Positions 50,412 through 59,770 of a stretch of DNA of 64,000 nt are shown piece after piece. A model generated the notes under the pieces. The model searched no databases. It was not told the DNA's origin and saw nothing but the letters and a program-made list of their open reading frames with translations. The DNA lies in the NCBI RefSeq assembly GCF_030815485.1, contig NZ_JAUSWV010000002.1, positions 6,696,001 through 6,760,000 of the forward strand, given 5' to 3'. This DNA comes from Streptomyces rishiriensis (GTDB lineage Bacteria > Actinomycetota > Actinomycetes > Streptomycetales > Streptomycetaceae). Made by a program: the position numbers and the translations under genes. Position 1 is the first letter of the stretch. Every line of letters starts with the position of its first letter.

Positions 50412-52043
50412 ATGCGCATTCTTGGAATCAACGCCCTGTTCCACGATCCGGCCGCCGCCCTGGTCATGGACGGTCGTACGGTCGCCGCCGCCGAGGAGGA
50501 GCGTTTCAGCCGCCGTAAGCACGGCAAGCGACCGGTGCCGTTCTCCGCGTGGGAGCTGCCGGAGCTGTCCGCGCGCTGGTGTCTGGAGCACGCCGGGGTC
50601 CGGCCCGAGGAGCTGGACGCGGTCACCTACTCCTACGACCCCAAGCTCGCCCGGCCCGCCTCCGACATGGGCCTGGACGACCCGTGGGACCCGTTGCGCC
50701 AGGACTACGCCCGCCGCGCCCCCGAGTTCCTCGCCGAGGCGCTGCCCGGTCTGGACCCCGAGCGGGTCGTCTTCGTCCCGCACCATGTCGCGCACGCCGC
50801 CTCCGCCGGACGCGCCACCCCGCACCCCGACAGCGCGGTGCTCGTCCTGGACGGCCGCGGCGAGAGCGCCTCCCACCTGGCCGGGCGTTACGACGACGGC
50901 AAGCTCGACACGCTCTTCACACAGCCGCTGCCCCACTCGCTGGGGCTGCTCTACGAGGACCTGACCGCTCACCTGGGCTTCCTGCGCAGCAGCGACGAGT
51001 ACAAGGTGATGGCGCTGGCCTCCTACGGCAAGCCCCGCTTCCTGACCCGACTGCGGGAGTACGTGCACGCCACCGGCGACGGCGGTTTCCGCGCCCACGG
51101 CGTCGACTGGACCGCCCTCGCCCCGCCCCGCGGCAAGAACGAACCGTGGAACCAGGACCACGCCGACCTGGCCGCCAGCACCCAGGCCGTCCTCGAAGAG
51201 GTCCTGCTCGACCTCGTGCACTGGCTGCACCGCGAGGCCGGCGGTGAGGCCCTCGCCCTGGCCGGCGGGGTCGCCCTCAACTGCGTCGCCAACTCCAAGA
51301 TCGCCGCGCGCGGCCCGTACCGGCAGGTGTGGGTGCAGCCCGCCGCCGGGGACGCCGGGACCGCGCTCGGCGGCGCGCTGCACCTGGCGGAGAACCCGGA
51401 GCCGATGCCCGGCGCCGACCTGGGCCGCGGCTGGAGCGACCAGGAGATCCGCGCCTGGCTCCAGGAGGCCGGCGTCCCGTACGAGGAGCCCGCCGACATC
51501 GCCGAGGCGGTCGCCGAGGAACTGGCCCGGGACGGGGTCGTCGCCTGGTTCCAGGGCCGCAGCGAGTACGGGCCGCGGGCCTTGGGCCACCGTTCCCTGA
51601 TGGCCCATCCGGGCCGCGCGGAGAACCTGGAGCGGCTGAACCGGGTCAAGGGGCGCGAGGAGTTCCGGCCGGTCGCGCCCATGGTGCTCGCCGAACGCGC
51701 CCACGAGCTGTTCACCGGGCCGCTGCCCAGCCCGTACATGCTGTTCGTGCACGACGTCGCCGCCCGGTGGCGCGACCGTATCCCGGCCGTGGTGCACGTG
51801 GACGGCACCGCCCGCATCCAGACCGTCGACGCCGGTCAGGAGCCGCTCGTGGCGCGGATGCTGACCGCGTTCGAGCAGCGCACCGGGCTGCCCGTCGTCG
51901 TCAACACCAGTCTCAACACCGCCGGTCGGCCCATGGTCGACGACCCGCGCGACGCGCTGGAGTGCTTCGGCTCCGCTCCCGTGGACCTGCTCGCGATCGG
52001 CCCCTTCGCGGTGCGCCGGGGCGCGATGTTCGGGAGGGCCTGA
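50412..52043 (+). CDS. Carbamoyltransferase (NodU/TobZ family)
   Basis: 543 residues from ATG at 50412. Transfers a carbamoyl group from carbamoyl phosphate through carbamoyl-adenylate to a hydroxyl. N-terminal Kae1-like domain: ILGINALFHDPAAALVMDGR, EEERFSRRKHGKRP, metal-binding HHVAHAASA (His124-His128), VLDGRGESASHLAG, ALAGGVALNCVANSK (~280). C-terminal YrdC-like carbamoyltransferase domain: SEYGPRALGHRSLMAHP (~380), NRVKGREEFRPVAPMV, VHVDGTARIQTVD, VVNTSLNTAGRP. In rhizobia NodU decorates Nod factors; in actinomycetes relatives decorate antibiotics. Here it heads a sugar operon, so a carbamoylated sugar is the expected product. Confidence 0.95.
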   Translation: MRILGINALFHDPAAALVMDGRTVAAAEEERFSRRKHGKRPVPFSAWELPELSARWCLEHAGVRPEELDAVTYSYDPKLARPASDMGLDDPWDPLRQDYARRAPEFLAEALPGLDPERVVFVPHHVAHAASAGRATPHPDSAVLVLDGRGESASHLAGRYDDGKLDTLFTQPLPHSLGLLYEDLTAHLGFLRSSDEYKVMALASYGKPRFLTRLREYVHATGDGGFRAHGVDWTALAPPRGKNEPWNQDHADLAASTQAVLEEVLLDLVHWLHREAGGEALALAGGVALNCVANSKIAARGPYRQVWVQPAAGDAGTALGGALHLAENPEPMPGADLGRGWSDQEIRAWLQEAGVPYEEPADIAEAVAEELARDGVVAWFQGRSEYGPRALGHRSLMAHPGRAENLERLNRVKGREEFRPVAPMVLAERAHELFTGPLPSPYMLFVHDVAARWRDRIPAVVHVDGTARIQTVDAGQEPLVARMLTAFEQRTGLPVVVNTSLNTAGRPMVDDPRDALECFGSAPVDLLAIGPFAVRRGAMFGRA

Positions 52044-52046
52044 CAC

Positions 52047-53045
52047 ATGACCGGTTACGCCGTCGTCATCCCCACGCTGGTGCGCGACACCCTCGCCGAC
52101 TGCCTCGCCGCGCTCGTCTCCGCGACCGGTCCGAAGCCGGAGGAGATCGTGCTCGTCGACGACCGGCCCGAGCCCGACTCCGACGCTCTGGAACGTCCGC
52201 TGAGCGTCCTCGGCGAGCTGCGCGAGCGCACCCTGGTGATCCACAGCGGCGGGCGCGGGCCCGCCGCCGCCCGCAACACCGGGGCACGTGCGGTCACCGC
52301 GCCCTGGATCGCCTTCCTCGACGACGACGTGCAGGTCGGACCGCACTGGTGCGACCAGCTCGCCCAGGACCTGGAAGAGGCGGGCCCCGAGACCGGTGGC
52401 GTGCAGGGCGTGATCGCCGTGCCGCTGCCGGGCGAGCGCCGGCCCACCGACTGGGAGCGCGGCACCGCCGGTCTGGCGCAGGCTCGCTGGATCACCGCCG
52501 ACATGGCCTTCCGCGCCGAGGTGCTGAAGCAGGTCGGCGGCTTCGACGAGCGGTTCCGGCGGGCGTTCCGCGAGGACGCCGATCTCGCCCTGCGGGTACT
52601 GGACGCGGGGTGGCGGATCCGGCAGGGCCGGCGCACCACCCGCCATCCGGTGCGGCCCGCCGACCGCTGGGTGTCGCTGCGCGCCCAGCGCGGCAACGCC
52701 GACGACGCCCTGATGCGGCGCCTGCACGGACCCGACTGGTGGCACCGGGCGCTGGCTCCGCGTGGCCGTCTGCGTCGGCATGCCACGATCACGGCAGCCG
52801 GCCTGGGCGCCTGTGTGCTTGCGGTCGCGGGTCGCCGCCGGGGTGCCGCGGTGGCCGCTCTGGGGTGGGCGGCGGGCACGGGTGAGTTCGCCTGGGCGCG
52901 TATCGCGCCCGGTCCGCGTACCCGGCATGAGGTGAACACCATGCTGGCGACGAGTGTGCTGATTCCGCCCGCGGCCACCTGGCACTGGGTCAGCGGCCTG
53001 TGGCGTCACCGCGGTGCCGCCTGCTGGCGGGAGGTGGCGCCGTGA
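52047..53045 (+). CDS. Family 2 glycosyltransferase with C-terminal membrane segment(s)
   Basis: 332 residues, ATG 4 bp after the previous stop. GT-A fold: YAVVIPTLVRDTLADCLAAL (~3), VLVDDRPEPD (~34), AARNTGARAVTAPWIAFLDD (~72-91) with the DxD-type LDDDVQVGP, and GGFDERFRRAFREDADLALR (~160-185, catalytic EDADL). The C-terminal third has a hydrophobic stretch (TITAAGLGACVLAVAG, AAVAALGWAAGTGEFAW), placing it at the membrane. Sugar donor not predictable. Part of the overlapping operon. Confidence 0.9.
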   Translation: MTGYAVVIPTLVRDTLADCLAALVSATGPKPEEIVLVDDRPEPDSDALERPLSVLGELRERTLVIHSGGRGPAAARNTGARAVTAPWIAFLDDDVQVGPHWCDQLAQDLEEAGPETGGVQGVIAVPLPGERRPTDWERGTAGLAQARWITADMAFRAEVLKQVGGFDERFRRAFREDADLALRVLDAGWRIRQGRRTTRHPVRPADRWVSLRAQRGNADDALMRRLHGPDWWHRALAPRGRLRRHATITAAGLGACVLAVAGRRRGAAVAALGWAAGTGEFAWARIAPGPRTRHEVNTMLATSVLIPPAATWHWVSGLWRHRGAACWREVAP

Positions 53046-53632
53046 ACGGGATCGACCTGGTGCTCTTCGACCGCGACGGCACGCTCGTCCATGACGTTCC
53101 CTACAACGGCGATCCGGAGCTGGTCCGTCCGGTGGACGGGGCCCGTGAGGCGCTCGGTCTGCTGCGTGCCCGGGGTGTCGGGACCGGTGTGGTGACGAAC
53201 CAGTCGGGCGTCGCGCGTGGGCTGATCTCCACCGCCGATGTCCGCCGGGTCAACGAGCGGGTCGGTGAACTGCTGGGTCCCTTCGACGTGTGGGCCGTCT
53301 GCCCGCACGGTCCCGAGGAGGGCTGTGCCTGCCGCAAGCCCCGGCCGGGCATGATCCTGTGGGCCGCCGGCCGGCTGTGTACCGCGCCGGAGCGGATCGC
53401 CGTGATCGGCGACATCGGCGCCGACGTGGAGGCCGCCCGCCGGGCCGGCGCCCTGGGCGTCCTCGTCCCCACCGCGCAGACCAGGCCCGAGGAGATCGCC
53501 GCCGCCGAACATGTGGCGGCCGACTTGCTGACGGCGGTGCGCGCGCTGCTGTCCGGACGGCCGCTCGGGCGGGTCATCGCGGACGAGGGACCTGTCGAGG
53601 CCGCCTACGACGTCACCGGGAGGGGCCCGTGA
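53042..53632 (+). CDS. HAD phosphatase, heptose-1,7-bisphosphatase (GmhB)-like
   Basis: 196 residues from GTG at 53042, overlapping the previous stop (GTGA). HAD motif I DLVLFDRDGTLVHDVPYNGD (nucleophile Asp and acid Asp), II VVTNQSGVARGLIS, III/IV CRKPRPGMILWAA and VIGDIGADVEAARRAG. The Zn-binding loop of true GmhB is kept: CPHGPEEGCACRKPRPG (Cys-x-His, Cys-x-Cys). GmhB removes the 7-phosphate from D,D-heptose-1,7-bisphosphate between the kinase and nucleotidyl-transfer steps. With GmhA- and HldE-like genes in the same operon the assignment is strong. Confidence 0.9.
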   Translation: MNGIDLVLFDRDGTLVHDVPYNGDPELVRPVDGAREALGLLRARGVGTGVVTNQSGVARGLISTADVRRVNERVGELLGPFDVWAVCPHGPEEGCACRKPRPGMILWAAGRLCTAPERIAVIGDIGADVEAARRAGALGVLVPTAQTRPEEIAAAEHVAADLLTAVRALLSGRPLGRVIADEGPVEAAYDVTGRGP

Positions 53633-54618
53633 AAGCCCTGGTCGTCCGTTTGGACGGTTTCGGTGATGTGCTGCTGGCCGGGCCGGCTATCCGTGCTGTC
53701 GCGGCCCGTGCCGAGCATGTGACGGTGTTGTGCGGCCGGCTGGGCGCGTCGGCGGCTCGTATGCTGCCGGGCGTCGACGACGTCCTGGTCTGGGACGCGC
53801 CCTGGGTGGGTTTCACGCCCCCGCCGGTGGGGCGTGGTGAGGTGGGGCTGCTCCTGGACGCGATCGACGCGGACGCGGCGCTGGTGCTGACCTCCTTCCA
53901 CCAGTCGCCGCTGCCCGCCGCTCTGCTGCTGCGCCTGGCCGGGGTGGGCTTCATCGCGGCGGACAGTGTCGACTACCCCGGCTCACTGCTCGATGTGCGT
54001 CATCAGCGTGATCCGCACGCCCATGAGGCGCGGGCGGCCCTCGATCTCGCCGAGGCGGCCGGGTTTCCCTGTGGGGACGACGGTCTGCTGCGCGTGCTGG
54101 GCCCGCCGGGGGCGGTCCGGCTGACCGGTCCGCAGCCGTATGTCGTGCTGCATCCCGGGGCCAGCGTCCCGGCCCGGGCCTGGAGCCGTCGGCGGTGCGC
54201 CGAGGCGGTGCGTGAACTCACCGCGGCCGGACACCGCGTCGTGGTGACCGGCGGCCCGGGAGAGCGTGAGCTGACCGCGTATGTGAGCGGTGAGCACGGT
54301 CTCGACCTGGGGGGCCGTACCGACGCCGGGGAACTGGCCGGTGTGCTCGCCGGGGCGCGGGCCGTCGTCGCCGCCAACACCGGGCCCGCCCACCTCGCCG
54401 CCGCCGTCGGCACGCCGGTGGTGTCGCTGTTCGCCCCGGTCGTGCCGGCCGGACGCTGGCGCCCCTACGGCGTGCCCTACGTCCTGCTCGGCGACCAGGA
54501 CGCGCCCTGCGCGGACAGCCGCGCCCGCACCTGCCCGGTGCCCGGGCACCCGTGCCTGGAGTCGGTGAGCGCCGAGGATGTGGTGGCCGCCGTGGAGAAG
54601 GTGATGGTCGCGCAATGA
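53629..54618 (+). CDS. Family 9 glycosyltransferase (heptosyltransferase-like)
   Basis: 329 residues from GTG at 53629 (GTGA overlap). GT9 pattern: KALVVRLDGFGDVLLAGPAI at the N-terminus, VVLHPGASVPARAWSRRRCA (~168), RVVVTGGPGERELT (~205), VVAANTGPAHLAAAVGTPVV (~245) and SLFAPVVPAGRWRPYG. GT9 enzymes use ADP-heptose in lipopolysaccharide cores; here there is no LPS, so the acceptor must be a different cell-surface or lipid-linked glycan. DxHxxR-like pair D9/H170 region consistent with inverting heptosyltransferases. Confidence 0.92.
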   Translation: MKALVVRLDGFGDVLLAGPAIRAVAARAEHVTVLCGRLGASAARMLPGVDDVLVWDAPWVGFTPPPVGRGEVGLLLDAIDADAALVLTSFHQSPLPAALLLRLAGVGFIAADSVDYPGSLLDVRHQRDPHAHEARAALDLAEAAGFPCGDDGLLRVLGPPGAVRLTGPQPYVVLHPGASVPARAWSRRRCAEAVRELTAAGHRVVVTGGPGERELTAYVSGEHGLDLGGRTDAGELAGVLAGARAVVAANTGPAHLAAAVGTPVVSLFAPVVPAGRWRPYGVPYVLLGDQDAPCADSRARTCPVPGHPCLESVSAEDVVAAVEKVMVAQ

Positions 54619-55571
54619 GAATCCTGATCTGGCACGTGCACGGCTCCTGGACGACCGCCTTCGTCCAGGGCCCCCACACCTACATCGTCCCCGTCACCCC
54701 CGACCGCGGCCCCGACGGGCTCGGCCGGGCCCGCACCTTCGACTGGCCGGATTCGGTGGTCGAGCTCGCTCCGGAGCGGCTGCGGGACGCCGGCATCGAC
54801 GTGGTGATCCTGCAACGCCCGCACGAGTACGCCCTGGTGGAGCAGTGGCTGGGCCGGCGTCCGCCCATGGTGTATCTGGAGCACAACGCCCCCCACGGCT
54901 CTCCCGGCGTGCCGGACACCCGCCACCCGGTCGCCGCTGTGCCGGGGGTGCCGCTGGTCCATGTCACCCACTTCAACCGCCTGATGTGGGACGCCGGGAG
55001 CGCCGACACCACCGTCATCGAGCACGGCATCGTCGACCCGGGCCCCTTGTGGAGCGGTGAGATCCCGCACGCGGCCGTCGCCGTCAACGAGCCGGTCCGG
55101 CGCGGCCGCACGACCGGCACCGACCTGCTCCCGGTCTTCGCCCGGGCCGCTCCGCTGGACGTGTTCGGCATGGGCACCGACGGCCTCGCCGACCACCTCC
55201 ATCTGCCGCCCGGGCGCTGCCGCTCGCACGAACTCGTCCAGCGGGACCTGCATTCGGCGATGGCCCTGCGCCGCCTCTACCTGCACCCGGTGCGCTGGAC
55301 CTCTCTCGGCCTGTCCCTGCTGGAGGCCATGCACCTGGGCATGCCCGTGGTCGCCCTGGCCACCACCGAGGTCACCGAAGCGGTCCCCCCGGACGCCGGA
55401 GTGGTCTCCAACCGCATCGACGTCCTGACCGACGCCGTCCGCGACTTCCTCGCCGACCCGCTGCACGCCCGCCAGGTCGGCGAGCGCGCACGCGCCGCGG
55501 CGCTCGCCCGCTACGGGCTGCCCCGCTTCCTGGACGACTGGGAGCGGCTGCTGAAAGAGGTGACCCGATGA
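54615..55571 (+). CDS. Glycosyltransferase, GT-B fold (family 4-like)
   Basis: 318 residues from ATG at 54615 (ATGA overlap). N-terminal MRILIWHVHGSWTTAFVQGP then HTYIVPVTPDR; middle VILQRPHEYALVEQWLG, MVYLEHNAPHG and VTHFNRLMWDAG; the C-terminal LHPVRWTSLGLSLLEAMHLG with GMPVVALATTEV, the GT-B donor site pattern E-x7-E reduced to one Glu. Substrate unknown; proteins of this kind often accompany heptose operons in actinomycetes. Confidence 0.85.
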   Translation: MRILIWHVHGSWTTAFVQGPHTYIVPVTPDRGPDGLGRARTFDWPDSVVELAPERLRDAGIDVVILQRPHEYALVEQWLGRRPPMVYLEHNAPHGSPGVPDTRHPVAAVPGVPLVHVTHFNRLMWDAGSADTTVIEHGIVDPGPLWSGEIPHAAVAVNEPVRRGRTTGTDLLPVFARAAPLDVFGMGTDGLADHLHLPPGRCRSHELVQRDLHSAMALRRLYLHPVRWTSLGLSLLEAMHLGMPVVALATTEVTEAVPPDAGVVSNRIDVLTDAVRDFLADPLHARQVGERARAAALARYGLPRFLDDWERLLKEVTR

Positions 55572-56785
55572 GGATCGCCATGGTGTCCGAGCACGCCAGT
55601 CCGCTCGCGGCGCTGGGCGGTGTCGACGCCGGCGGCCAGAACGTCTACGTCGCCCGTCTGTCGGAGGAGTTGGCGCGGCGCGGTCATGAAGTCACCGTCT
55701 ACACCCGGCGGGATGCGGCCGCTCTGCCCGACCGGGTGCCGCTGCCCGGCGGCGCCGTCGTCGAGCACGTGCCGGCCGGGCCGCCCGAGGCCATACCCAA
55801 GGACGCCCTGTTCGAGCACATGCCCGCCTTCGCCGCCCACCTGTCCCGGGCCTGGCGCCGGGAGCGGCCCGACGTGGTGCACGCCCACTTCTGGATGTCC
55901 GGCATGGCCGCCCAGCTCGGCGTCCAGCCGCACGGCATACCGGTCGTGCAGACCTTCCACGCCCTGGGCACCGTCAAGCGGCGCCACCAGGGCCGGGACG
56001 ACACCAGCCCCGTCGAGCGCGTCGGCATCGAGCAGCAGATCGGCCGCACCTGCGAGCGGGTACTGGCGACCTGCACCGACGAGGTGCACGAACTCGCCGC
56101 CATGGGCGTCTCCCCGCGCAAGGTGTCCGTCGTGCCCTGCGGCGTCGACGCCGACCGCTTCCACCCCAGGGCGGACACCGCCGACACCCCGGCGCGCGGG
56201 CAGCGCCACCGGCTGCTCTCCTGCGGCCGGCTGGTCCCCCGCAAGGGCCACGACCGGGCGATCCGCGCCCTGACCCGCATCCCGGACACCGAACTCCTCA
56301 TCGCCGGCGGCCCGCCCTCCGACAAGCTGCACACCGAACCCGAAGCCCAGCGCCTGCTCCGACTGGCCGAGGAACAGGGCGTGGCCCACCGCGTGCGCCT
56401 GCTCGGCGCCGTCGACCCGCACCGGATGCCCGCACTCATGTGCAGCACAGACCTCGTCCTGTGCACACCCCTGTACGAGCCGTTCGGCATCGTTGCACTG
56501 GAAGCCACAGCCTGCGGCACACCCGTCGTCGCCACCGACGTCGGCGGCCACCGGGACACCGTCGCCGACGGCCACACCGGACGACTCGTGCCACCGGACG
56601 ACCCCACCGCGATCGCCGACGCCGTCCACGACCTGCTCACACACGAGCCCACACGCCACCGCTTCGGCGCCACCGGCCGCGAGCGCGTGCTCGCCCGCTA
56701 CACCTGGCAGCACGTCGCGGACGGCGTCGAACAAGTCCACCGGCAGACCGCCCTTGGCCATGAACTGCGTACGGAGGTCGCCTGA
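55568..56785 (+). CDS. Family 4 glycosyltransferase
   Basis: 405 residues from ATG at 55568 (ATGA overlap). Retaining GT-B enzyme: RIAMVSEHASPLAALGGVDA with GGQNVYVARLSEELARRGH (UDP/ADP-sugar GT4 N-domain), HAHFWMSGMAA (~97), TFHALGTVKRRH, VPCGVDADRFHPR (~190) and the donor motif EPFGIVALEATACGTPVVAT (E-x7-E, ~300). Resembles sucrose-synthase-like and MshA-like transferases. Probably adds hexose or heptose from a nucleotide donor. Confidence 0.92.
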   Translation: MRIAMVSEHASPLAALGGVDAGGQNVYVARLSEELARRGHEVTVYTRRDAAALPDRVPLPGGAVVEHVPAGPPEAIPKDALFEHMPAFAAHLSRAWRRERPDVVHAHFWMSGMAAQLGVQPHGIPVVQTFHALGTVKRRHQGRDDTSPVERVGIEQQIGRTCERVLATCTDEVHELAAMGVSPRKVSVVPCGVDADRFHPRADTADTPARGQRHRLLSCGRLVPRKGHDRAIRALTRIPDTELLIAGGPPSDKLHTEPEAQRLLRLAEEQGVAHRVRLLGAVDPHRMPALMCSTDLVLCTPLYEPFGIVALEATACGTPVVATDVGGHRDTVADGHTGRLVPPDDPTAIADAVHDLLTHEPTRHRFGATGRERVLARYTWQHVADGVEQVHRQTALGHELRTEVA

Positions 56786-57387
56786 TGAGCACCCACGCCG
56801 CATCGTCCGTCACCGCGCACTGCGACGAACTGCTCGACGCCCTGGTCCGGTTCCGGGAACGGGCCCATCTGACCGAGCGGTGGGGCGAGCGACTGGCTGC
56901 CGTCCTCAGCGGCGGCGGACGCCTGCTGGCCGCCGGCAACGGCGGCAGCGCGGCACAGGCCCAGCACCTGACCGCCGAACTCGTCGGCCGCTACCGTGAC
57001 GACCGCCCGCCGTTCTCCGCGCTCGCGCTGCACGCCGACACCTCCTCCACCACCGCCATCGCCAACGACTACGGCGTGGACGAGGTGTTCGCCCGTCAGG
57101 TCCGCGCCCACGGCCGCCCCGGCGACATCCTGCTGCTGCTGTCGACCTCCGGCGCCAGCGCCAACCTGCTGTCCGCCGCCGACGCGGGGCGCGCGGCGGG
57201 CCTGACGGTGTGGGCGCTGACCGGCCCGGCCTCCAACCCGCTGACCGCCGGCAGCGACGAGGCCCTGTGCGTGTCGGGCTCCTCCACCGCGACCGTCCAG
57301 GAACTCCATCTGGTGGCGGTGCACATGGTGTGCGAGGCGTTCGACGCGGCGGTGGAGAGGGCGGCAGCGGAGAGGAACGGGAGGTGA
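56785..57387 (+). CDS. Sedoheptulose-7-phosphate isomerase (GmhA-like), SIS domain
   Basis: 200 residues; its ATG shares one base with the preceding stop. GmhA makes D-glycero-D-manno-heptose-7-phosphate from sedoheptulose-7-phosphate. Characteristic motifs: LLAAGNGGSAAQAQHLTAEL (~47-66, Zn ligands His and Glu), LLLLSTSGASANLLSAA (~112) and VQELHLVAVHMVCEAFD (~172-188, Gln and His Zn ligands). All four metal/catalytic positions known from E. coli GmhA are present, which separates it from DiaA and other SIS proteins. First enzyme of the operon's heptose route. Confidence 0.92.
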   Translation: MSTHAASSVTAHCDELLDALVRFRERAHLTERWGERLAAVLSGGGRLLAAGNGGSAAQAQHLTAELVGRYRDDRPPFSALALHADTSSTTAIANDYGVDEVFARQVRAHGRPGDILLLLSTSGASANLLSAADAGRAAGLTVWALTGPASNPLTAGSDEALCVSGSSTATVQELHLVAVHMVCEAFDAAVERAAAERNGR

Positions 57388-57389
57388 CC

Positions 57390-58814
57390 ATGGCAGGCTC
57401 CGGATCCGGCAGGTCCGCCCTCGTCGTGGTCGGCGACGCCCTGCTCGACCGCGACCTCACCGGTACCGCCGACCGGCTCGCCCCCGACGCGCCCGTACCG
57501 GTCGTCGCGGAGCACGCGCGGCGGGCGCGGCCCGGCGGCGCGGCTCTCACGGCCTGCCTCGCGGCGGCGGACGGCCGGGACGTCACCCTGATCACCGGGC
57601 TCGGCGACGACCCGGCCAGCGAAGAACTGCGCCGACTGCTCGACGGCCGGGTGAAGGTGATCGGCCTGCCGCTCACCGGTGCCCTGCCGGAGAAGACCCG
57701 CGTCCTGGCGCAGGGCCACCCGGTCGTGCGGCTGGACCGCGGCGACGGCCGCGTCCGCGCGGCCACCGAGGAGGCCCGCGAGGCGGTCCGCGCGGCCCGG
57801 GCGGTCCTGGTCTCCGACTACGGCCGGGGCGCGGCCGACGCCCTGCGCGACGTCCTGGCCCAACGCCCGCCGCTCGTCTGGGACCCGCACCCGCGCGGCG
57901 GACCGCCGGTACCGGGAACCCGGCTGGCGACTCCGGCCCGGTCGGAGGCGCGGGCGTTCGCGACGGGCGCCGGGGACCACCACACCACCCAGGCGTCGGG
58001 CAGCGACCTGCGCGTCGCCGCCCGCGAGGCCGCCGCGCTCGTACGGCACTGGCGGGTCGCCTGCGTCGCGGTGACCATGGGCGCGCGCGGCGCGCTGCTG
58101 TCCTACGGCGACCATCCCCTGCTCGTCCCGGCGCCCGCCGCCCACCACGGCGACCCCTGTGGCGCCGGCGATCGCTTCGCCGCCACGGCGGCCGGTCTGC
58201 TGGCGGACGGGACGCTCGTCGGGGAGGCGGTGGAAGGCGCCGTCGCCGCCGCGAGCGAGTTCGTCGCCGCGGGCGGCGCGGGCGCACTGGCCGACGGAGC
58301 CTTCCCCGAGGCGGACTTCCGCCCGTCCGGCGAGGAGGGGGCGGGCTCCGACGCGGCCCCCGACCCGCACGCCGTGATCGCCCGGGTGCGGGCCGCCGGC
58401 GGTGCCGTCGTGGCCGCGGGCGGCTGCTTCGACCTGCTGCACGCCGGGCACGTCGGCCTGCTGCAGGCGGCCCGGCGGATCGGCGACTGCCTCGTCGTGT
58501 GCCTCAACTCGGACGCGTCGGTGCGGCGCCGCAAGGGCGAGGGCCGTCCCGTGAACCCGCTCGCCGACCGGATCCGCGTCCTGCTCGCCCTGCAATGCGT
58601 CGACGCGGTGGCCGTGTTCGACGAGGACACACCGGAACGGCTGCTGGCCGAGCTGCGCCCCGACGTCTGGGTCAAGGGCGGCGACTACACCGGCGCCGAC
58701 CTGCCCGAGGCGGCGCTGCTGCAGGAATGGGGCGGGCAGGCGGTGCTGCTGCCCTACCTCGCCGGGCGGTCCTCGACCACGCTCCTGGACCGGGCGGCGG
58801 AGGGTTCCCGATGA
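57390..58814 (+). CDS. Bifunctional heptose-7-P kinase / heptose-1-P nucleotidyltransferase (HldE-like)
   Basis: 474 residues from ATG at 57390 (GGGAGG upstream); GTG at 57384, overlapping the previous stop, is an alternative. Domain 1 (~1-310) is a PfkB/ribokinase-type kinase: VVVGDALLDRDLTGTADRLA, PDAPVPVV, LVSDYGRGAAD, and the catalytic DPCGAGDRFAATAAG. Domain 2 (~325-474) is a nucleotidyltransferase: AAGGCFDLLHAGHVGLLQAA (GxFDxxHxGH), CLNSDASVRRRKGEGRPVNP, WVKGGDY and a C-terminal GRSSTTLLDRA. The same fused order and length (~475) as E. coli HldE, which makes ADP-heptose. Strong evidence for an ADP-D,D-heptose pathway. Confidence 0.93.
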   Translation: MAGSGSGRSALVVVGDALLDRDLTGTADRLAPDAPVPVVAEHARRARPGGAALTACLAAADGRDVTLITGLGDDPASEELRRLLDGRVKVIGLPLTGALPEKTRVLAQGHPVVRLDRGDGRVRAATEEAREAVRAARAVLVSDYGRGAADALRDVLAQRPPLVWDPHPRGGPPVPGTRLATPARSEARAFATGAGDHHTTQASGSDLRVAAREAAALVRHWRVACVAVTMGARGALLSYGDHPLLVPAPAAHHGDPCGAGDRFAATAAGLLADGTLVGEAVEGAVAAASEFVAAGGAGALADGAFPEADFRPSGEEGAGSDAAPDPHAVIARVRAAGGAVVAAGGCFDLLHAGHVGLLQAARRIGDCLVVCLNSDASVRRRKGEGRPVNPLADRIRVLLALQCVDAVAVFDEDTPERLLAELRPDVWVKGGDYTGADLPEAALLQEWGGQAVLLPYLAGRSSTTLLDRAAEGSR

Positions 58815-59770
58815 CGGGCCCCCGCCTGCTCGTCCTGCGCGCTCTCGGCCTGGGTGACCTCCTGGCCGGGGTGCCGGCCCTGCGCGCCCTGCGACGGGCC
58901 TTCCCCGGCCACGAACTGGTGCTCGCCGCCCCCGCCGAACTCGAACCGGTGGCGGCGGCGACCGGAGCCGTCGACCGGCTGCTGCCCGCCTCCGCCCCCG
59001 GCCGCGCCGTACCGCGCACCCTCGACTGGGCCGGTCCGCCACCCGACATCGCCGTCGACCTGCACGGCAACGGCCCGCCCAGCCACCGCCTGCTCCAGTC
59101 GCTGCGCCCGCTCCGCCTCTTCGCCTTCGCCCACCCGGACACCCCGGAGATCGACGGTCCCCGCTGGTGGGCGGAGGAACACGAGCGGGACCGCTGGTGC
59201 CGTTTCCTGGAGTTCTACGGCGTCCCCGCCGACCCGGCCGACCTACGACTGCCCCGCCCGCCGGGCGCCTCCCCCGCGCCGGGGGCCGTCGTCCTGCACC
59301 CGGGTGCCGGGGCGCCCTCCCGATGCTGGCCCGTCGACCGCTACGCAGCCGTCGCCACCGCCCTGCGCGAGCGCGGCCACCGGGTCGTGGTCACCGGAGG
59401 AGCGGGCGAGGACGACCTCGTGGCCCGTCTCGCCAAGCAGGCGCGCCTGCCCGACACCGACACCTTCGGCGGCGGCCTCCCCTTCGACCGGCTCTCCGCG
59501 CTGGTGGCCGACGCCTCCGCCGTCGTCAGCGGCGACACCGGCATCGCCCACCTCGCCGTCGCCCACGCCACCTGCTCGGTGACCCTGTTCGGTCCGGTCC
59601 CGCCGAGCCGCTGGGGCCCGCCGCCCGCCCCGCGCCACCGAGTGCTGTGGCATCCCGGCCAGGACGGCGACCCGCACGGCCGCCGCACCGACCCGGCACT
59701 GCTGCGCATCGCCACCGAAGACGTACTGCACGCCCTCGACCGGCTCGACGAACTCAGCGACACGCCATGA
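58811..59770 (+). CDS. Second family 9 glycosyltransferase (heptosyltransferase-like)
   Basis: 319 residues from ATG at 58811 (ATGA overlap). RLLVLRALGLGDLLAGVPAL, AVDLHGNGPPSHRLLQSLRP (~80), VVLHPGAGAPSRCWPVDRYA (~165), RVVVTGGAGEDDLVARLA, VVSGDTGIAHLAVAHATCSV (~240) and TLFGPVPPSRWGPP. Same GT9 family as the gene at 53629 but only distantly similar, so the two probably make different linkages with the same ADP-heptose donor. Confidence 0.92.
   Translation: MTGPRLLVLRALGLGDLLAGVPALRALRRAFPGHELVLAAPAELEPVAAATGAVDRLLPASAPGRAVPRTLDWAGPPPDIAVDLHGNGPPSHRLLQSLRPLRLFAFAHPDTPEIDGPRWWAEEHERDRWCRFLEFYGVPADPADLRLPRPPGASPAPGAVVLHPGAGAPSRCWPVDRYAAVATALRERGHRVVVTGGAGEDDLVARLAKQARLPDTDTFGGGLPFDRLSALVADASAVVSGDTGIAHLAVAHATCSVTLFGPVPPSRWGPPPAPRHRVLWHPGQDGDPHGRRTDPALLRIATEDVLHALDRLDELSDTP

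Noticed and set aside
50334..53009. An 891-codon minus-strand open frame
   Set aside because: Antisense of the carbamoyltransferase and first GT2, both of which have clear domains; composition is Gly/Val/Gln-rich and not protein-like.
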